Both the position numbers and the translations under genes were made by a program. The notes beneath the pieces were generated by a model. It was not told where the DNA came from. It was given only the letters and a program-made list of their open reading frames with translations, and did no database searches. Below, one piece after another: positions 16,972-28,039 of a stretch of DNA of 64,000 nucleotides. Every line of letters begins with the position of its first letter. The first letter of the stretch is position 1. The DNA is from Amycolatopsis nivea (GTDB lineage Bacteria; Actinomycetota; Actinomycetes; Mycobacteriales; Pseudonocardiaceae), in NCBI RefSeq assembly GCF_004522235.1, contig NZ_SDLT01000008.1:35916-99915 (forward strand). The letters run 5' to 3'.

Positions 16972-17621
16972 CCGCACCTACGAAGTCCCGCCGCTCGTCG
17001 TCGACCGCTGCGGAGCGGGCACCGCGGAACACCGTCGCCGAGACCGACGCTCCGGCGCGGCGGCGCACGACGGCGGCCGAGCGCGCGTACGCCCGGCGGG
17101 CGCAGCGGGCCGACCTGCTGCGCCAGCGTGCGCCGAAAAAGCCGGTCGCGGAACCGGAACGGGTCGAGACCAAGACCGTGCGCACGCGGTTCCAGCTGCG
17201 CTGGCCGCGTTCGCGCGCGTCGTTCGTGCTCGTGATGATGGGGCTGCTGGCGGTCGGGGTCGCCGCGACGCTGTGGTTCACCACGCAGGCGATCGCCGAT
17301 TCGTACCGGCTCGAAAAGCTGCGCACGGACAGCGCTTCGCTGATGGAGACGAAGGACCGGCTGGAGCGCGAGGTCGCGAAGGCCCAGTCCCCGGCGTCTC
17401 TCGCGCCCGCGGCCAAGCAGTTGGGCATGGTGCCCGGCGGCGACCCGGCGCGCATCGTCGTCGGCAAGGACGGCAAAACGACCGTCGTCGGCGAACCGAA
17501 GAAGGCCCAGCCGGACGAGCAGGACACGGCCGCGCCCCCGGCGCAGCCGGCCGCTCCGCCGGAGGGCGGCATCGAAGGCGACCTGTCGGGCACGCCCGCG
17601 GGGACCGCAGGAGGGCAGTGA
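16968..17621 (+). CDS. ftsL: Cell division protein FtsL-like, bitopic membrane protein
   Basis: A 217-residue protein: a basic, disordered cytoplasmic N-terminus of about 75 residues, a single membrane helix ([20 protein letters not shown], near residues 85-104), a leucine-repeat coiled coil ([29 protein letters not shown]), and a Pro/Glu-rich tail. Position between rsmH and ftsI plus this layout identify it as the actinobacterial FtsL, although sequence similarity in this family is low. It would bridge FtsQ and FtsW/FtsI in the divisome. It overlaps rsmH (ATGA) and ftsI (TGATG). Confidence 0.85.
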   Translation: MTAPTKSRRSSSTAAERAPRNTVAETDAPARRRTTAAERAYARRAQRADLLRQRAPKKPVAEPERVETKTVRTRFQLRWPRSRASFVLVMMGLLAVGVAATLWFTTQAIADSYRLEKLRTDSASLMETKDRLEREVAKAQSPASLAPAAKQLGMVPGGDPARIVVGKDGKTTVVGEPKKAQPDEQDTAAPPAQPAAPPEGGIEGDLSGTPAGTAGGQ

Positions 17622-19540
17622 TGGCGGCAGGCGGCAACAGCCGTTCCCGGGCGGCGGGCAGCGCGCGGCGGACCTACGCCGCGGGCACCCGCCGCGCGGT
17701 CGCGAAACGGGGCAACGGCGGACAGCGCAGCCGGTTCTCCGCGGTGCGCATCATGCTCGTCGTGCTGATGGTGGTGGCGGGCGCGAAACTGGTGCAGGTG
17801 CAGTGGTTCGAGGCCCCCGCGCTGTCCGCGGCGGCCGAACGGCAGCGCACGCTCACCATCGACATCCCGGCGCAGCGCGGGTCCATTGTGGACCGCAACG
17901 GGGCGAAACTGGCGTTCAGCGTGGAAACCCGCACGCTGTCGGTGAACCTGCGCGCGCTGCACAAGACGATGGACGAGTACGCGAAGAAGTACCCGGACAA
18001 GGGCCGCACCTTCGAAACCGAGGTGGCCGGCGCGGCGAAGCTGATCGCGCAGAAAGTCCCGCACCTGACGACGGAGGCCGAACAGCTGGCACTGCTGCAC
18101 AAACAGCAGTCCTTTACCTACCTCGTCGACAACGTCGAGCCTTCGGTGGCCGACCAGATCGTCAAGAAGTACGCGTGGATCAGCGTGGAGAAGCGCGCCA
18201 AACGCGAATACCCGGGCGACAACCTCGCGTCGAACATCGTCGGCCTGGCGAACTGGCGGATGGACGACCCCGACGTGTCGAAGCACAACCTGCACGGCGT
18301 GATCGGGCTGGAGAAATCGCGCGACGCGGACCTGGCGGGCACGCCCGGCCGCGAGATCGTGAACACCCAGAACGGCAACGACAACCTGTACCTGCCGGGC
18401 ACCGAGCACGTGCTCACCGCCGCCGTCCCGGGCTCCGATCTGGAGCTGACCATAGATTCCGACCTGCAGTTCGAACTGCAGCGCCAGCTGGCCGACTACG
18501 TCGCGAAGGCGAACGCCAAGGGCGGCCAGGCGGTCATCATGGACGCGAAGACGTCCGAGGTGTACGCGCTGGCCGACGCGAGCACGTTCAACCCGAACGA
18601 CCCGTCCACGATCAAGGACGACCTGCTCAACAACCGCCCGGTCACCACGCCGTACGAGCCCGGTTCGGTGAACAAGGTGGTCACCGCGACCGCGGCGATC
18701 GACGACAAGATCGCCACGCCCACCTCGACGCTGGAGGTGCCGGGCTCGATCAAGGTCGCCGACCGGACCGTCCACGACGCGTGGGTGCACGGCACGCAGA
18801 CGTTCACCACCACCGGCGTGTTCGCGAAATCCTCCAACGTCGGCACGCTGGAACTCGCGCAGCAGGTCGGCCCGGACCGGTACCTCGCGCTGCTGAAGAA
18901 GTTCGGCATCGGGCAGAAGACCGGCATCGGCCTTCCCGGCGAGAGCTCCGGTTACGTGCCGCCGCGCAAGGACTGGTCGGCGTCCACGTTCGGCAACCTG
19001 CCGATCGGGCAGGGCCTTTCGATGACCGTCGTGCAGATGGCCGGGATGTACCAGGCGATCGCGAACGACGGCCTGCGCGTCGAGCCGCGGATCGTGAAGG
19101 CGAAGAAGAACCCGGACGGCACGGTCACGCCGGAAGCGCCGCCGAAGACCGAGCGCGTGGTCAGCCCGGAGACCGCGAAAACGGTGCGGGACATGCTGCG
19201 CGCGGTGGTGCAGAACGCGAAGAGCCCGAACGCGGGCACCGCGCCCTCGGCCGGGCTGGAGGGCTACCAGATCTCCGGCAAGACCGGCACCGGCCAGCAG
19301 ATCGACCCGCGCACCAAGGCGTACAGCTCGAGCCTGGCGAACATCACCTTCGCCGGGATCCTGCCCGCCGACCACCCGCGGTTCGTCGTCGGCATCCGGC
19401 TCGACGCGCCGGACACCACGTTGCCCGCCGGGCATTCCGCGGGCCCGCTGTTCCACTCGATCGCGTCGTACCTGTCGCAGCGGTACCAGATTCCGCTGTC
19501 CGACGGCCCGTCGCCGGTGGTGCCGCTCGTCGTCGGCTGA
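17621..19540 (+). CDS. ftsI: Septal peptidoglycan transpeptidase (class B PBP)
   Basis: A 639-residue class B penicillin-binding protein (FtsI/PBP3, PbpB). A cytoplasmic basic N-terminus precedes one membrane anchor (IMLVVLMVVAGAKLVQVQWF). The pedestal domain starts at RGSIVDRNG. The transpeptidase has the active site SVNK (Ser349), SSN in FAKSSNVGT, and KTGT near residue 550. There are no PASTA repeats. Start is the ATG overlapping the ftsL stop, with GGAGGG upstream. It crosslinks septal peptidoglycan together with FtsW. Confidence 0.95.
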   Translation: MAAGGNSRSRAAGSARRTYAAGTRRAVAKRGNGGQRSRFSAVRIMLVVLMVVAGAKLVQVQWFEAPALSAAAERQRTLTIDIPAQRGSIVDRNGAKLAFSVETRTLSVNLRALHKTMDEYAKKYPDKGRTFETEVAGAAKLIAQKVPHLTTEAEQLALLHKQQSFTYLVDNVEPSVADQIVKKYAWISVEKRAKREYPGDNLASNIVGLANWRMDDPDVSKHNLHGVIGLEKSRDADLAGTPGREIVNTQNGNDNLYLPGTEHVLTAAVPGSDLELTIDSDLQFELQRQLADYVAKANAKGGQAVIMDAKTSEVYALADASTFNPNDPSTIKDDLLNNRPVTTPYEPGSVNKVVTATAAIDDKIATPTSTLEVPGSIKVADRTVHDAWVHGTQTFTTTGVFAKSSNVGTLELAQQVGPDRYLALLKKFGIGQKTGIGLPGESSGYVPPRKDWSASTFGNLPIGQGLSMTVVQMAGMYQAIANDGLRVEPRIVKAKKNPDGTVTPEAPPKTERVVSPETAKTVRDMLRAVVQNAKSPNAGTAPSAGLEGYQISGKTGTGQQIDPRTKAYSSSLANITFAGILPADHPRFVVGIRLDAPDTTLPAGHSAGPLFHSIASYLSQRYQIPLSDGPSPVVPLVVG

Positions 19541-19563
19541 CCGCCCCGGCCGCATCGGTTGTC

Positions 19564-19612
19564 CGTGAAGGGATCCTTGAGGGAATCCGATTCCCGCAAG
19601 GAGCCCTTCACG
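19564..19612. repeat. Long dispersed palindrome, GTGAAGGG family, copy A
   Basis: Twenty-four-base arms with two mismatches around a single central base (19588), 23 bases after the ftsI stop. The outer arms read CGTGAAGGG and CCCTTCACG and the centre GAATCCGATTC. It is the counterpart of the perfect copies at 32348 and 59282, and a likely transcription end for the mraZ-ftsI segment. Confidence 0.8.
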
Positions 19613-19896
19613 CATTTCCGCGGGGAGCAGGGCGGCCGCCGCTGGTGTGCACCGCACTGCGCGTCGGGTGCGTTCACTGCGGCCGACATAGCGGCCAGGC
19701 GGCGAATGCGGACGCACCGCAGGCGGCGGATCCGGGCCGGAACGCGCGCCGATCGTCCACACGGGCCGGTGCGGCGCCGGGGAAAGGGTTGCGCCGCAAC
19801 GATCTTGACCGCCCCGCCTACCACACCCGGGGCGGGGGCGCGCGTTCGCCGTACCGCGTTGGGTCACCCGGATCCGGCCTCGGTAACCTCTCCGGC
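19613..19896. other. Intergenic stretch between ftsI and murE with murE promoter
   Basis: No gene is supported. An imperfect GGTGCGT/ACGCACC inverted repeat spans 19667-19718, and a CGCCCCG/CGGGGCG hairpin lies near 19810-19836. At the end, TTGGGT (19859-19864) and TAACCT (19884-19889) form a possible promoter whose -10 box ends seven bases before the murE GTG, suggesting that the murE-ftsQ part has its own leaderless transcript. Confidence 0.5.
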
Positions 19897-21504
19897 GTGT
19901 CCGTGTCCTCGTCCCAGCCCCGAAGCGGGCCCGCTGCCGCGTCGCTGCCGGACAGCCCGGCCAAGGCGGCCGCCGCGCCGCCCCGCCCGGCCCGGATCGA
20001 CCCGGTCCCGCTGGCCACTCTGCTCGCCCGTGCGGGAGCCCGGCTGATCGCCGACCGTCCTGAGGCCGCCGACCTCACCGTCACCGGCACCACGCTGCGT
20101 GCGCAGCACGTGCTCCCCGGTGATTTGTTCGCCGGCCTCCCCGGAGCCCGCGCGCACGGCGCCGACTTCAGCGACCAGGCCCTCGCCGCCGGAGCCGCGG
20201 CCGTCCTGACCGACCCGAGCGGAGCCGACCGGCCCGCGCTGCGCGACGCGCCGGTGCCGGTCCTCGTGCACCCGGACCCGCGCGCCGCGCTCGGCGAGAT
20301 CGCCGCGTGGATCTACGGCGAGCCGTCGCTGAGCCTGTCCGTGCTCGGCGTCACCGGCACCTCCGGCAAGACCACCACCTCCTACCTGGTCGACTCGGGC
20401 CTGCGCGCCGCCGGCCGCACCACCGGCCTGATCGGCACGGTCGAGACCCGGATCGCGGGCGAGCGCCTCGCCAGCGGGTTCACCACGCCGGAGGCCCCCG
20501 ACCTGCAGGCGCTGCTCGCGGTGATGCTGGAGCGCGGCGTCACGCACGTGCCGATGGAGGTGTCCAGCCACGCGCTGGCGCTCGGCCGGGTCAACGGCAC
20601 CCGGTTCGCGGTGGGCGCGTTCACCAACCTGTCGCAGGACCACCTCGATTTCCACAAGGACATGGAGGAGTACTTCGCCGCCAAGTCCCTGCTGTTCGAC
20701 GGCCGCTCGACCACCGAGGTCGTCGTGGTCGACAGCGCGTGGGGGCAGGCGCTGCTCACGCCGCAGACGGTGACCGTCTCGATCGAGGCCGGCGCCGACG
20801 CCCTGTGGCGGGCCGCCGACATCGCGGCGACCCCGGCGGGGGAGCAGACCTTCACGCTGCTCGGGCCGGACGGGATCGGCCGCGCGGCGAAGATCCCGCT
20901 GCCGGGCACGTTCAACGTCGCCAACGCGGTGCTCGCCGCGGCGATTCTGGACAGCGCGGGCATCGACGCCGACGACATCGTCGCCGGGCTCGCCGCGGTG
21001 GAGGTGCCCGGCCGGATGGAGCGGGTGTACCTCGGCCAGGAGTTCACCGCGGTGGTCGACTACGCGCACAAACCGGCCGCCGTGGCGCAGGGCCTCGACG
21101 CCCTGCGCGCCCGCACCGACGGCCGGATCATCACCGTGCTCGGCTGCGGCGGCGACCGCGACACCGCGAAGCGCCCGATGATGGGCGAGGCCGCGGTGCG
21201 CCGCAGCGATCTGCTGATCGTCACCGACGACAACCCGCGTTCGGAGGACCCGGCCGCGATCCGCGCCGCGATGATGGCCGGCGCCCGCGCGGTCGGGCCC
21301 GCGGCCGGCGGCGAGGTCGTGGAGATCGGCGACCGGCGCGAGGCGATCGCGTCCGCGGTGTCGCTCGCCCGGCCGGGGGACATCGTCCTGATCGCAGGCA
21401 AGGGCCACGAGACCGGCCAGGAGATCCAGGGTGTGGTGCACCCGTTCTCCGACCGGGACGAACTGGAGGCCGCCATCCGCAAGCGTCTCGAGGTGACCGC
21501 GTGA
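19897..21504 (+). CDS. murE: UDP-MurNAc-L-Ala-D-Glu:meso-diaminopimelate ligase
   Basis: A 535-residue Mur ligase. The ATP-binding P-loop is VTGTSGKTTTSYL near residue 155, the central-domain motif MEVSSHALALGR near residue 225, the carbamylated-lysine region after it, and the C-terminal DDNPRSEDP motif near residue 445. DNPR is the signature of the meso-DAP-adding enzyme rather than the lysine-adding one, as expected for actinobacteria. The N-terminus has about 30 extra Ala/Pro residues. GTG start, without a ribosome binding site; it overlaps murF by four bases. Confidence 0.95.
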   Translation: MSVSSSQPRSGPAAASLPDSPAKAAAAPPRPARIDPVPLATLLARAGARLIADRPEAADLTVTGTTLRAQHVLPGDLFAGLPGARAHGADFSDQALAAGAAAVLTDPSGADRPALRDAPVPVLVHPDPRAALGEIAAWIYGEPSLSLSVLGVTGTSGKTTTSYLVDSGLRAAGRTTGLIGTVETRIAGERLASGFTTPEAPDLQALLAVMLERGVTHVPMEVSSHALALGRVNGTRFAVGAFTNLSQDHLDFHKDMEEYFAAKSLLFDGRSTTEVVVVDSAWGQALLTPQTVTVSIEAGADALWRAADIAATPAGEQTFTLLGPDGIGRAAKIPLPGTFNVANAVLAAAILDSAGIDADDIVAGLAAVEVPGRMERVYLGQEFTAVVDYAHKPAAVAQGLDALRARTDGRIITVLGCGGDRDTAKRPMMGEAAVRRSDLLIVTDDNPRSEDPAAIRAAMMAGARAVGPAAGGEVVEIGDRREAIASAVSLARPGDIVLIAGKGHETGQEIQGVVHPFSDRDELEAAIRKRLEVTA

Positions 21505-23006
21505 TCGAGCTGAGCCTGGCCGAGATCGCCGACGTCGTCGGCGGCAGGCTGCACCGCACCGACGGATCCGCTGTCGTGACCGGCAGCGTCGAATTCGACA
21601 CCCGCGAGCTCGGCCCCGGCGGGCTGTTCCTCGCCCTGCCCGGCGAACGCGTCGACGGGCACGATTTCGCCGCGAAGGCGGTCCAGGCCGGCGCGGTCGG
21701 CGTGCTCGCCGCGCGCGAGGTCGACGCGCCGGCGATCGTCGTGCCGCCGCTGCCGCCGGGACAGGGCAACGCCGGGTCGGTCGCGCTGACCGGCGACAAA
21801 GACGGCTCCGGCGCCGCCGTGCTGGCCGCGCTGGCCAAGCTGGCCCGGCACGTCGTCGACCGGCTGGCGGCGGGCGGGCTGACCGTCATCGGCGTCACCG
21901 GCTCGTCCGGCAAGACCTCGACCAAGGACGTCATCGCGCAGCTGATCGAGCCGATGGGCCCGACGGTCGCGCCGCCCGGGTCGTTCAACAGCGAGCTGGG
22001 CCATCCGTGGACCGCGCTGCGCGCCGACGCGTCGACCAGGTTCCTCGTGCTGGAGATGTCCGCGCGCGGGGTCGGGCACATCGCCGCGGCCGCCGAGACG
22101 ACGCCGCCGCGGATCGGCGCGGTGCTCAACGTCGGCAGCGCGCACGTCGGCGAGTTCGGCTCGCGCGAGGGCATCGCGAAGGCCAAGGGCGAGCTGGTCG
22201 AGGCGCTGCCGGAAGACGGCCTGGCGGTGCTGAACCTCGACGACCCGCTCGTCTCGGCCATGGCGAGCCGCACGAAGGCCCGCGTCGTGGGCGTGGGGGA
22301 GTCGGCCGGGGCGCAGGTCCGGGCCGCCGACATCACCGTCGACGACGAGGCCCGCCCGTCCTTCCGGCTGATCACGCCCGAGGGCGAGGCCCAGGTGACG
22401 CTGCCGCTGCACGGCGAGCACCACGTCGGCAACGCGCTGTCGGCCGCCGCCATCGCCCGCGAGCTCGGCGCGACCACCGAGGAGATCGCGCAGCGGCTGT
22501 CGTCGCTGCAGCGGCGCTCGGAGCGCCGGATGGACGTCACCACCCGCGCGGACGGCGTCACGATCCTCAACGACTCGTACAACGCCAACCCGGAATCGGT
22601 CCGGGCCGGCCTGAAGGCGCTCGCCTCGATGAGCCGCTCCGGCCGCCGCGCGTGGGCGGTGCTCGGCGTGATGGGCGAGCTGGGCGAGGACTCGGTGACC
22701 GCGCACGACTCGATCGGGCGGCTCGTGGTCCGGCTCAACATCGAGAAGCTCGTCGTGGTCGGCCAGGACGCGGCCGCCATGCACCAGGGCGCGTTCCAGG
22801 AGGGTTCCTGGGGCGAGGAGTCGGTGCTGGTACCCGATGTCGAGGCCGCCGTCGCCGTGCTGCATGATCAGCTCCGTCCCGGGGACGTGGTGCTGGTCAA
22901 GGCGTCCAAGGCCGCCGGTCTGTGGCGGGTGGCCGAGGCGCTGCTGGCCGAACCCGGGAACCTCTCTTCCTCGTCTTCCGAACGCTCGAACGGTGGTCAC
23001 GCGTGA
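21501..23006 (+). CDS. murF: UDP-MurNAc-tripeptide:D-Ala-D-Ala ligase
   Basis: A 501-residue Mur ligase that adds D-Ala-D-Ala to complete the pentapeptide. The uridine-binding N-terminal domain has [25 protein letters not shown] order, the P-loop is [12 protein letters not shown] near residue 135, and the C-terminal domain carries [13 protein letters not shown] near residue 355, diagnostic of MurF. The GTG start overlaps the murE stop (GTGA) and the stop overlaps the mraY start, giving continuous coupled translation. Confidence 0.96.
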   Translation: MIELSLAEIADVVGGRLHRTDGSAVVTGSVEFDTRELGPGGLFLALPGERVDGHDFAAKAVQAGAVGVLAAREVDAPAIVVPPLPPGQGNAGSVALTGDKDGSGAAVLAALAKLARHVVDRLAAGGLTVIGVTGSSGKTSTKDVIAQLIEPMGPTVAPPGSFNSELGHPWTALRADASTRFLVLEMSARGVGHIAAAAETTPPRIGAVLNVGSAHVGEFGSREGIAKAKGELVEALPEDGLAVLNLDDPLVSAMASRTKARVVGVGESAGAQVRAADITVDDEARPSFRLITPEGEAQVTLPLHGEHHVGNALSAAAIARELGATTEEIAQRLSSLQRRSERRMDVTTRADGVTILNDSYNANPESVRAGLKALASMSRSGRRAWAVLGVMGELGEDSVTAHDSIGRLVVRLNIEKLVVVGQDAAAMHQGAFQEGSWGEESVLVPDVEAAVAVLHDQLRPGDVVLVKASKAAGLWRVAEALLAEPGNLSSSSSERSNGGHA

Positions 23007-24085
23007 TCAACATCATGATCGCGGCCGCGGCGGGTCTGCTGGTCTCGATCCTGCTCACGCCTTACCTCATCCGGGTCTTCTCGCGGCAGGGCTTCGGCCA
23101 GGAGATCCGCGAGGAAGGCCCGCAGGGGCACAAGTCGAAGCGCGGCACGCCGACCATGGGCGGCGTCGCGATCATCATCGCGATGGTCGTCGGCTACTTC
23201 GTCGCGCACCTGATCACCTGGATCGGCAACTCGCGCTCGGCCGCGCCCTCGGCGTCCGGCCTGCTCGTGCTGATGCTCGCGGTGGGGCTCGGCGTGGTCG
23301 GCTTCCTCGACGACTTCATCAAGATCCGCAAGCAGCGCAACCTCGGGCTGAACAAGACCGCGAAGCTGGTCGGCCAGCTCGTGGTCACCATCCTGTTCGC
23401 GGTGCTGTCGCTGCAGTTCAAGGACGCGCAGGGGCTCACCCCGGCGTCGCAGAGCCTGTCCTACGTCCGCGACCTGGCGCTGATCACGTTCCCGTCGGTC
23501 GTGTTCGTGATCTTCTGCTACATCGTCATCTCCGGCTGGTCGAACGCGGTGAACTTCACCGACGGCCTCGACGGCCTGGCGGGCGGCGCGGCGGCGATGG
23601 TGCTCGCGACGTACGTGGTCATCTCGTTCTGGCAGGCCCGGCTCTCCTGCTCGACCCAGCCGCTCCCGGCCTGCTACGACGTGCGCGACCCGCTCGACCT
23701 CGCGGTCGTCGCGGCCGCCGCCACCGGGGCCTGCATCGGGTTCCTGTGGTGGAACGCGGCTCCGGCGAAGATCTTCATGGGCGACACCGGGTCGCTCGCC
23801 CTCGGCGGCCTGGTCGCCGGGCTGTCCATGACCACCCGCACCGAACTGCTCGCCATCGTCATCGGCGGCCTGTTCATGGTCGAGATGATCTCGGTGGTCA
23901 CGCAGATCGCGGTCTTCCGCACGACGCGGCGGCGGCTGTTCCGGATGGCGCCCTTCCACCACCACTTCGAGCTCGCCGGGTGGGCGGAAACCACGGTGAT
24001 CATCCGGTTCTGGCTGCTCTCGGCGATCTGCTGCATGTTCGGGCTCGGGCTGTTCTACAGCGAGCAGCTCAACTTCGGAGGCTGA
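23003..24085 (+). CDS. mraY: Phospho-MurNAc-pentapeptide translocase
   Basis: A 360-residue polytopic enzyme that transfers phospho-MurNAc-pentapeptide to undecaprenyl phosphate, giving lipid I. Ten hydrophobic segments are visible. Family motifs are present: [12 protein letters not shown] near residue 45, the Asp-rich [17 protein letters not shown] near residue 185, [12 protein letters not shown] and the cytoplasmic [11 protein letters not shown] loop near residue 320. It starts at a GTG that overlaps the murF stop, and three bases separate it from the murD TTG. Confidence 0.97.
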   Translation: MINIMIAAAAGLLVSILLTPYLIRVFSRQGFGQEIREEGPQGHKSKRGTPTMGGVAIIIAMVVGYFVAHLITWIGNSRSAAPSASGLLVLMLAVGLGVVGFLDDFIKIRKQRNLGLNKTAKLVGQLVVTILFAVLSLQFKDAQGLTPASQSLSYVRDLALITFPSVVFVIFCYIVISGWSNAVNFTDGLDGLAGGAAAMVLATYVVISFWQARLSCSTQPLPACYDVRDPLDLAVVAAAATGACIGFLWWNAAPAKIFMGDTGSLALGGLVAGLSMTTRTELLAIVIGGLFMVEMISVVTQIAVFRTTRRRLFRMAPFHHHFELAGWAETTVIIRFWLLSAICCMFGLGLFYSEQLNFGG

Positions 24086-24088
24086 GCC

Positions 24089-25495
24089 TTGCAGCTTGAG
24101 GGCAAACACGTTCTCGTCGCGGGCGCGGGCGTCACCGGGAAATCGGTCGTCCCCGTGCTGCGCGAACTGGGCGCGCGGGTCACGGTCACCGACGGCAACG
24201 CCGAGCGGCTCGCCGAACTGGAGGACCTGGACGCCGAGCTGGTCCCCGGCCTCACTGAACCGCCGGCGGACACCGCGCTCGTGGTGACCAGCCCCGGCTG
24301 GCGGCCGACGTCCCCGCTGCTGGTCGCGGCGGCCGAGGCGGGCGTCGAGGTGATCGGCGACGTCGAGCTGGCGTGGCGGATCGGGCAGCTGCGCGAGCAT
24401 CCGCCCGCGTGGCTGGTCATCACCGGCACGAACGGCAAGACGACCACGGTCGGGATGCTGGAGTCGATCCTGCGCGCGGCCGGCGCGGACGCGGTGGCCT
24501 GCGGGAACGTCGGCTATCCGGTGCTGGACGCGGTCCGCGGCGGGCACCAGGTGCTGGCCGTCGAGCTGTCGAGCTTCCAGCTGCACTGGTCGTCCACGAT
24601 CGCGCCGGACGCGTCGGTGGTGCTGAACCTCGCCGAGGACCACCTCGACTGGCACGGCTCGATGGAGGAGTACGCCGCCGCGAAGGGCCGCGCGCACGAG
24701 CGTTCGCGCGCCGTCGTGCACAACGTGGACGACCCGTGGTCCGCGCGGATCGCCGAGGAGCACGCGCCGGACGGCGCCCGGCGGATCGGGTTCGTGCTCG
24801 ACACCCCGCGCGCCGGCGAACTGGGCCTGGTCGAAGACCTGCTGGTGGACCGTGCTTTCGGGGCCGACCCGGAGACGAGCGCGGAGGAACTGGCCGAGAT
24901 CGCCGACGTCCGCCCGGCCGGACCGCACAACCTCGCGAACGCGCTCGCCGCGGCCGCGCTCGCCCGCGCGCACGGCGTGACTCCGGAGGCGGTGCGCGCG
25001 GGGCTTCGCGCTTACGAGCCCGCGCCGCACCGCGCGGTGGAGGTCGCCGAGGTCGGCGGAGTCCGCTACGTCAACGACTCGAAGGCCACCAACCCGCACG
25101 CCGCGCTCGGCTCGCTGCTCGCGCACGAAAGCGTGGTCTGGATCGCCGGCGGGCAGCTCAAGGGCGCGTCGGTGGACGAGCTGGTCGCCGCGGTCGGCGG
25201 ACGGCTGCGCGCCGCCGTGCTGCTGGGCGTCGATTCACCCGTGATCGAGGCCGCTCTCGCGCGACACGCGCCGGATGTCCCGGTCAACCGCCTCCTTCCG
25301 GGTGACGATGAGCCCATGACTGCGGCGGTGAATGCGGCCAGCGCCCTGGCTCGTCCTGGTGACGTGGTGCTCCTCGCGCCCGCCGCCGCCTCGCTGGACA
25401 TGTTCTCCGGCTACGGAGCGCGCGGCGACGCGTTCGAAGCCGCGGTGCGTGCTCTGGACGACGGCGCGGCGGGGGCGGCGGATGACGGTCGTTGA
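24089..25495 (+). CDS. murD: UDP-MurNAc-L-alanine:D-glutamate ligase
   Basis: A 468-residue Mur ligase. The N-terminus has a Rossmann-like VLVAGAGVTGKS motif, the P-loop is ITGTNGKTTTVGML near residue 115, then the AVELSSFQLHW and AEDHLDWHGSMEEY motifs. The C-terminal domain has VRYVNDSKATNPHA near residue 330. TTG start codon with a well-placed GGAGG seven bases upstream, so the rare start is credible. The stop overlaps the ftsW ATG by 14 bases. Confidence 0.95.
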   Translation: MQLEGKHVLVAGAGVTGKSVVPVLRELGARVTVTDGNAERLAELEDLDAELVPGLTEPPADTALVVTSPGWRPTSPLLVAAAEAGVEVIGDVELAWRIGQLREHPPAWLVITGTNGKTTTVGMLESILRAAGADAVACGNVGYPVLDAVRGGHQVLAVELSSFQLHWSSTIAPDASVVLNLAEDHLDWHGSMEEYAAAKGRAHERSRAVVHNVDDPWSARIAEEHAPDGARRIGFVLDTPRAGELGLVEDLLVDRAFGADPETSAEELAEIADVRPAGPHNLANALAAAALARAHGVTPEAVRAGLRAYEPAPHRAVEVAEVGGVRYVNDSKATNPHAALGSLLAHESVVWIAGGQLKGASVDELVAAVGGRLRAAVLLGVDSPVIEAALARHAPDVPVNRLLPGDDEPMTAAVNAASALARPGDVVLLAPAAASLDMFSGYGARGDAFEAAVRALDDGAAGAADDGR

Positions 25496-26918
25496 CGGAG
25501 ACAAGCCCCGGCCGCGGCGCGTCCGCAAGGAAAGCCCGTTCGTCGCGCTCCGGACCGCGCTGACCGCCTGGCTGTCGCGGCCGCTGGCGTCGTTCCACCT
25601 GGTCCTCGCGCTGACCGGCATCCTCACCGTGATCGGCGCGGTGATGGTGCTGTCCGCGTCGTCGGTGGCCTCCTACAACCCGAAGACCGGCAGCGGCGTG
25701 TACGCGCTGTTCTTCCGGCACCTGATGTTCGTCGCGATCGGCGGGATCGTGTTCTGGGTGGGCCTGCGGGTCCGGCTCGAGCGGGTCCGCCGGATGTCGG
25801 CGACGATGACGGTCGCCTGCCTCGGCCTGCTGCTGCTGGTGCTGACGCCGCTCGGGTCGACGGTGAACGGCTCGCAGGGCTGGTTCAAGCTCGGCGTGTT
25901 CACCTTCCAGCCGGTCGAGGCGGCGAAGGTGGCGCTGGCCTTCTGGGGCGCGCACATCCTGGTGATCAAGTACAACGTGCTGCACCAGTGGCGGCATCTG
26001 CTGGTCCCGGTCGTCCCGGTGGCGCTGCTGATGTTCGCGCTGGTGATGCTGCAGCCCGACCTCGGCGGCACGATCACCCTCGCGGTGGTGCTGCTGGGCC
26101 TGCTGTGGTTCGCCGGCGCGCCGAAACGGCTCTTCGGGGTGATCCTCGCCGGCGGCCTGAGCGGCGTGCTGGTGCTGGCGATCATCGCGCCCTACCGGCT
26201 CGCGCGGGTGATGTCGTTCCTGTCGCCGGACGCGGACACCTCGGCCGAGGGGTTCCAGGCGAACCAGGCCAAGCTGGCGCTCGCCGACGGCGGGCTGTTC
26301 GGCAAGGGGCTCGGGCAGGGCGCGTCGAACTGGGGCTACCTGCCGAACGTGCAGAACGACTTCATCTTCGCGCTGATCGGCGAGGAACTGGGCTTCGTGG
26401 GCTGCGCGGTCGTGCTGGCGCTGTTCGCCGGCGTGGCCGTCGTCGGCCTGCGGATCGCCACCCGCAACATCGACCCGTGGATCCGGATCGTCGCGGGCAC
26501 CCTGACGGTGTTCCTCGTCGCGCAGGCGGCCATCAACATCGGCTACGTGGTCGGGCTGCTGCCGGTCACCGGCGTCACGCTGCCGCTGATCTCCTACGGC
26601 GGCACGTCGCTCGTGATCACCATGCTCATCATGGGCGTGCTGGCCAACGCCGCGCGGCACGAACCCGAGGCGGTGGCCGCACTGCGCTCGCACGGGCCGG
26701 GTAAATTCGGACGCCTGCTGCGGCTGCCCGCGCCCGATCCGTACCGCCCGCCGTCCACCCGCAAGGGAACGCGCGGAGCGGGGACCGGGACGAGGGCGGC
26801 CCGGCCGGCGCCGCGTGCGGCCCGGCCCGCACCGGCACAGGAACGCCGCCGGTCGGCGCGGCGGACTACAGCGAACCGCGGTGCCCGGAGCACCGCGAAC
26901 CGGAGAGGTCATCGGTGA
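25482..26918 (+). CDS. ftsW: Septal peptidoglycan polymerase, SEDS family
   Basis: A 478-residue SEDS glycosyltransferase with about ten membrane helices. The large extracytoplasmic loop holds the SEDS signature [20 protein letters not shown] and the following [20 protein letters not shown] segment, and the last helices carry the [13 protein letters not shown] motif. A basic, Arg/Ala-rich cytoplasmic tail of about 75 residues follows, longer than in most relatives. It polymerises lipid II with FtsI. The ATG lies within the end of murD; the stop overlaps the murG GTG. Confidence 0.96.
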   Translation: MTVVDGDKPRPRRVRKESPFVALRTALTAWLSRPLASFHLVLALTGILTVIGAVMVLSASSVASYNPKTGSGVYALFFRHLMFVAIGGIVFWVGLRVRLERVRRMSATMTVACLGLLLLVLTPLGSTVNGSQGWFKLGVFTFQPVEAAKVALAFWGAHILVIKYNVLHQWRHLLVPVVPVALLMFALVMLQPDLGGTITLAVVLLGLLWFAGAPKRLFGVILAGGLSGVLVLAIIAPYRLARVMSFLSPDADTSAEGFQANQAKLALADGGLFGKGLGQGASNWGYLPNVQNDFIFALIGEELGFVGCAVVLALFAGVAVVGLRIATRNIDPWIRIVAGTLTVFLVAQAAINIGYVVGLLPVTGVTLPLISYGGTSLVITMLIMGVLANAARHEPEAVAALRSHGPGKFGRLLRLPAPDPYRPPSTRKGTRGAGTGTRAARPAPRAARPAPAQERRRSARRTTANRGARSTANRRGHR

Positions 26919-28039
26919 GCAAGCCCGTCAAGGGAACGCAGCGGTCGGCAGCGGGCCGGGCGCCGGTCGTCGTGGTCGCGGGCGGGGGCACCGCCGGGCA
27001 CATCGAGCCCGCGCTCGCGCTGGCGGACGCCGTGAAGCGGCTGCGCCCGGACGCCGAGGTGATCGCCCTCGGCACGGAACGCGGACTGGAGAACAAGCTC
27101 GTGCCCGCGCGCGGGTACCCGCTGGAGCTGATCCCGCCGGTCCCGATGCCGCGCAAGCCGACGCCGGAGCTGCTCCGGCTGCCGCTGAAGGTGCGCGATT
27201 CGGTCCGCCGCACCCGCGAGGTGCTCGACCGGGTGCACGCGGACGTCGTGGTCGGCTTCGGCGGCTACGTCGCGCTGCCGGCGTACCTCGCCGCGCGCGG
27301 CCGCACGCCGATCGTGGTGCACGAGGCGAACAAGTCGGCCGGGCTGGCCAACAAGGTCGGCGCTCGGTTCGCGTCCCGCGTCGCGGTCGCGGTGCCGGGC
27401 ACGCCGCTGCCGAAGGCCGAGGTGGTCGGCATTCCGCTGCGCCGCTCGATCACGTCGCTGGACCGGGCCGCGCTGCGCGCCGAGGCCCGCGCATTCTTCG
27501 AGCTGGACCCGGACGCGCCGACGCTGCTGGTGTTCGGCGGTTCGCAGGGCGCGGCGTCGATCAACTCGGCGGTTTCCGGTGCGGCGAAGGACTTCGCCGA
27601 GGCGGGCGTCGGCGTGCTGCACGCGCACGGGCCGAAGAATTCCCTTGTGGTGCAAGAGTTTCCCGGCCGCCCGCCGTACGTGCCGGTGCCGTACCTGGAG
27701 CGGATGGACCTGGCCTACGCCGCGGCGGACGCGGTGGTGTGCCGGTCCGGCGCGATGACCGCGGCCGAGGTGTCCGCGGTCGGGCTGCCCGCGGTGTTCG
27801 TCCCGCTGCCGCACGGCAACGGCGAGCAGGCGGTCAACGCCCAGCCCGCGGTCGACGCCGGCGCCGCGCTGATGGTCGCCGACGCCGACCTCACCGCGGA
27901 GAAGGTCGCCGAACTGGTGATCCCGCTGGTGACCGACGCCGACCGGGTCGCCGCGATGAGCGCGGCCGCCGTCGGGCTCGGCCACCGCGAGGCCGACGAA
28001 ACCCTCGCCCGCATCGTTTTGGAGGCCGCCGGTGCCTGA
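26915..28039 (+). CDS. murG: UDP-GlcNAc:undecaprenyl-PP-MurNAc-pentapeptide transferase
   Basis: A 374-residue GT-B glycosyltransferase that converts lipid I to lipid II at the cytoplasmic membrane face. The N-terminal G-loop is [17 protein letters not shown] near residue 20, the second G-loop is [14 protein letters not shown] near residue 205, and the C-terminal UDP-GlcNAc site reads [26 protein letters not shown] with NEQAVNAQ-like sequence after it. GTG start within the ftsW stop; it overlaps murC by eight bases. Confidence 0.96.
   Translation: MSKPVKGTQRSAAGRAPVVVVAGGGTAGHIEPALALADAVKRLRPDAEVIALGTERGLENKLVPARGYPLELIPPVPMPRKPTPELLRLPLKVRDSVRRTREVLDRVHADVVVGFGGYVALPAYLAARGRTPIVVHEANKSAGLANKVGARFASRVAVAVPGTPLPKAEVVGIPLRRSITSLDRAALRAEARAFFELDPDAPTLLVFGGSQGAASINSAVSGAAKDFAEAGVGVLHAHGPKNSLVVQEFPGRPPYVPVPYLERMDLAYAAADAVVCRSGAMTAAEVSAVGLPAVFVPLPHGNGEQAVNAQPAVDAGAALMVADADLTAEKVAELVIPLVTDADRVAAMSAAAVGLGHREADETLARIVLEAAGA

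Noticed and set aside
16868..19867. 999-codon minus-strand open frame across ftsL and ftsI
   Set aside because: Antisense to two well-supported overlapping genes; composition is typical of GC-rich antisense frames.
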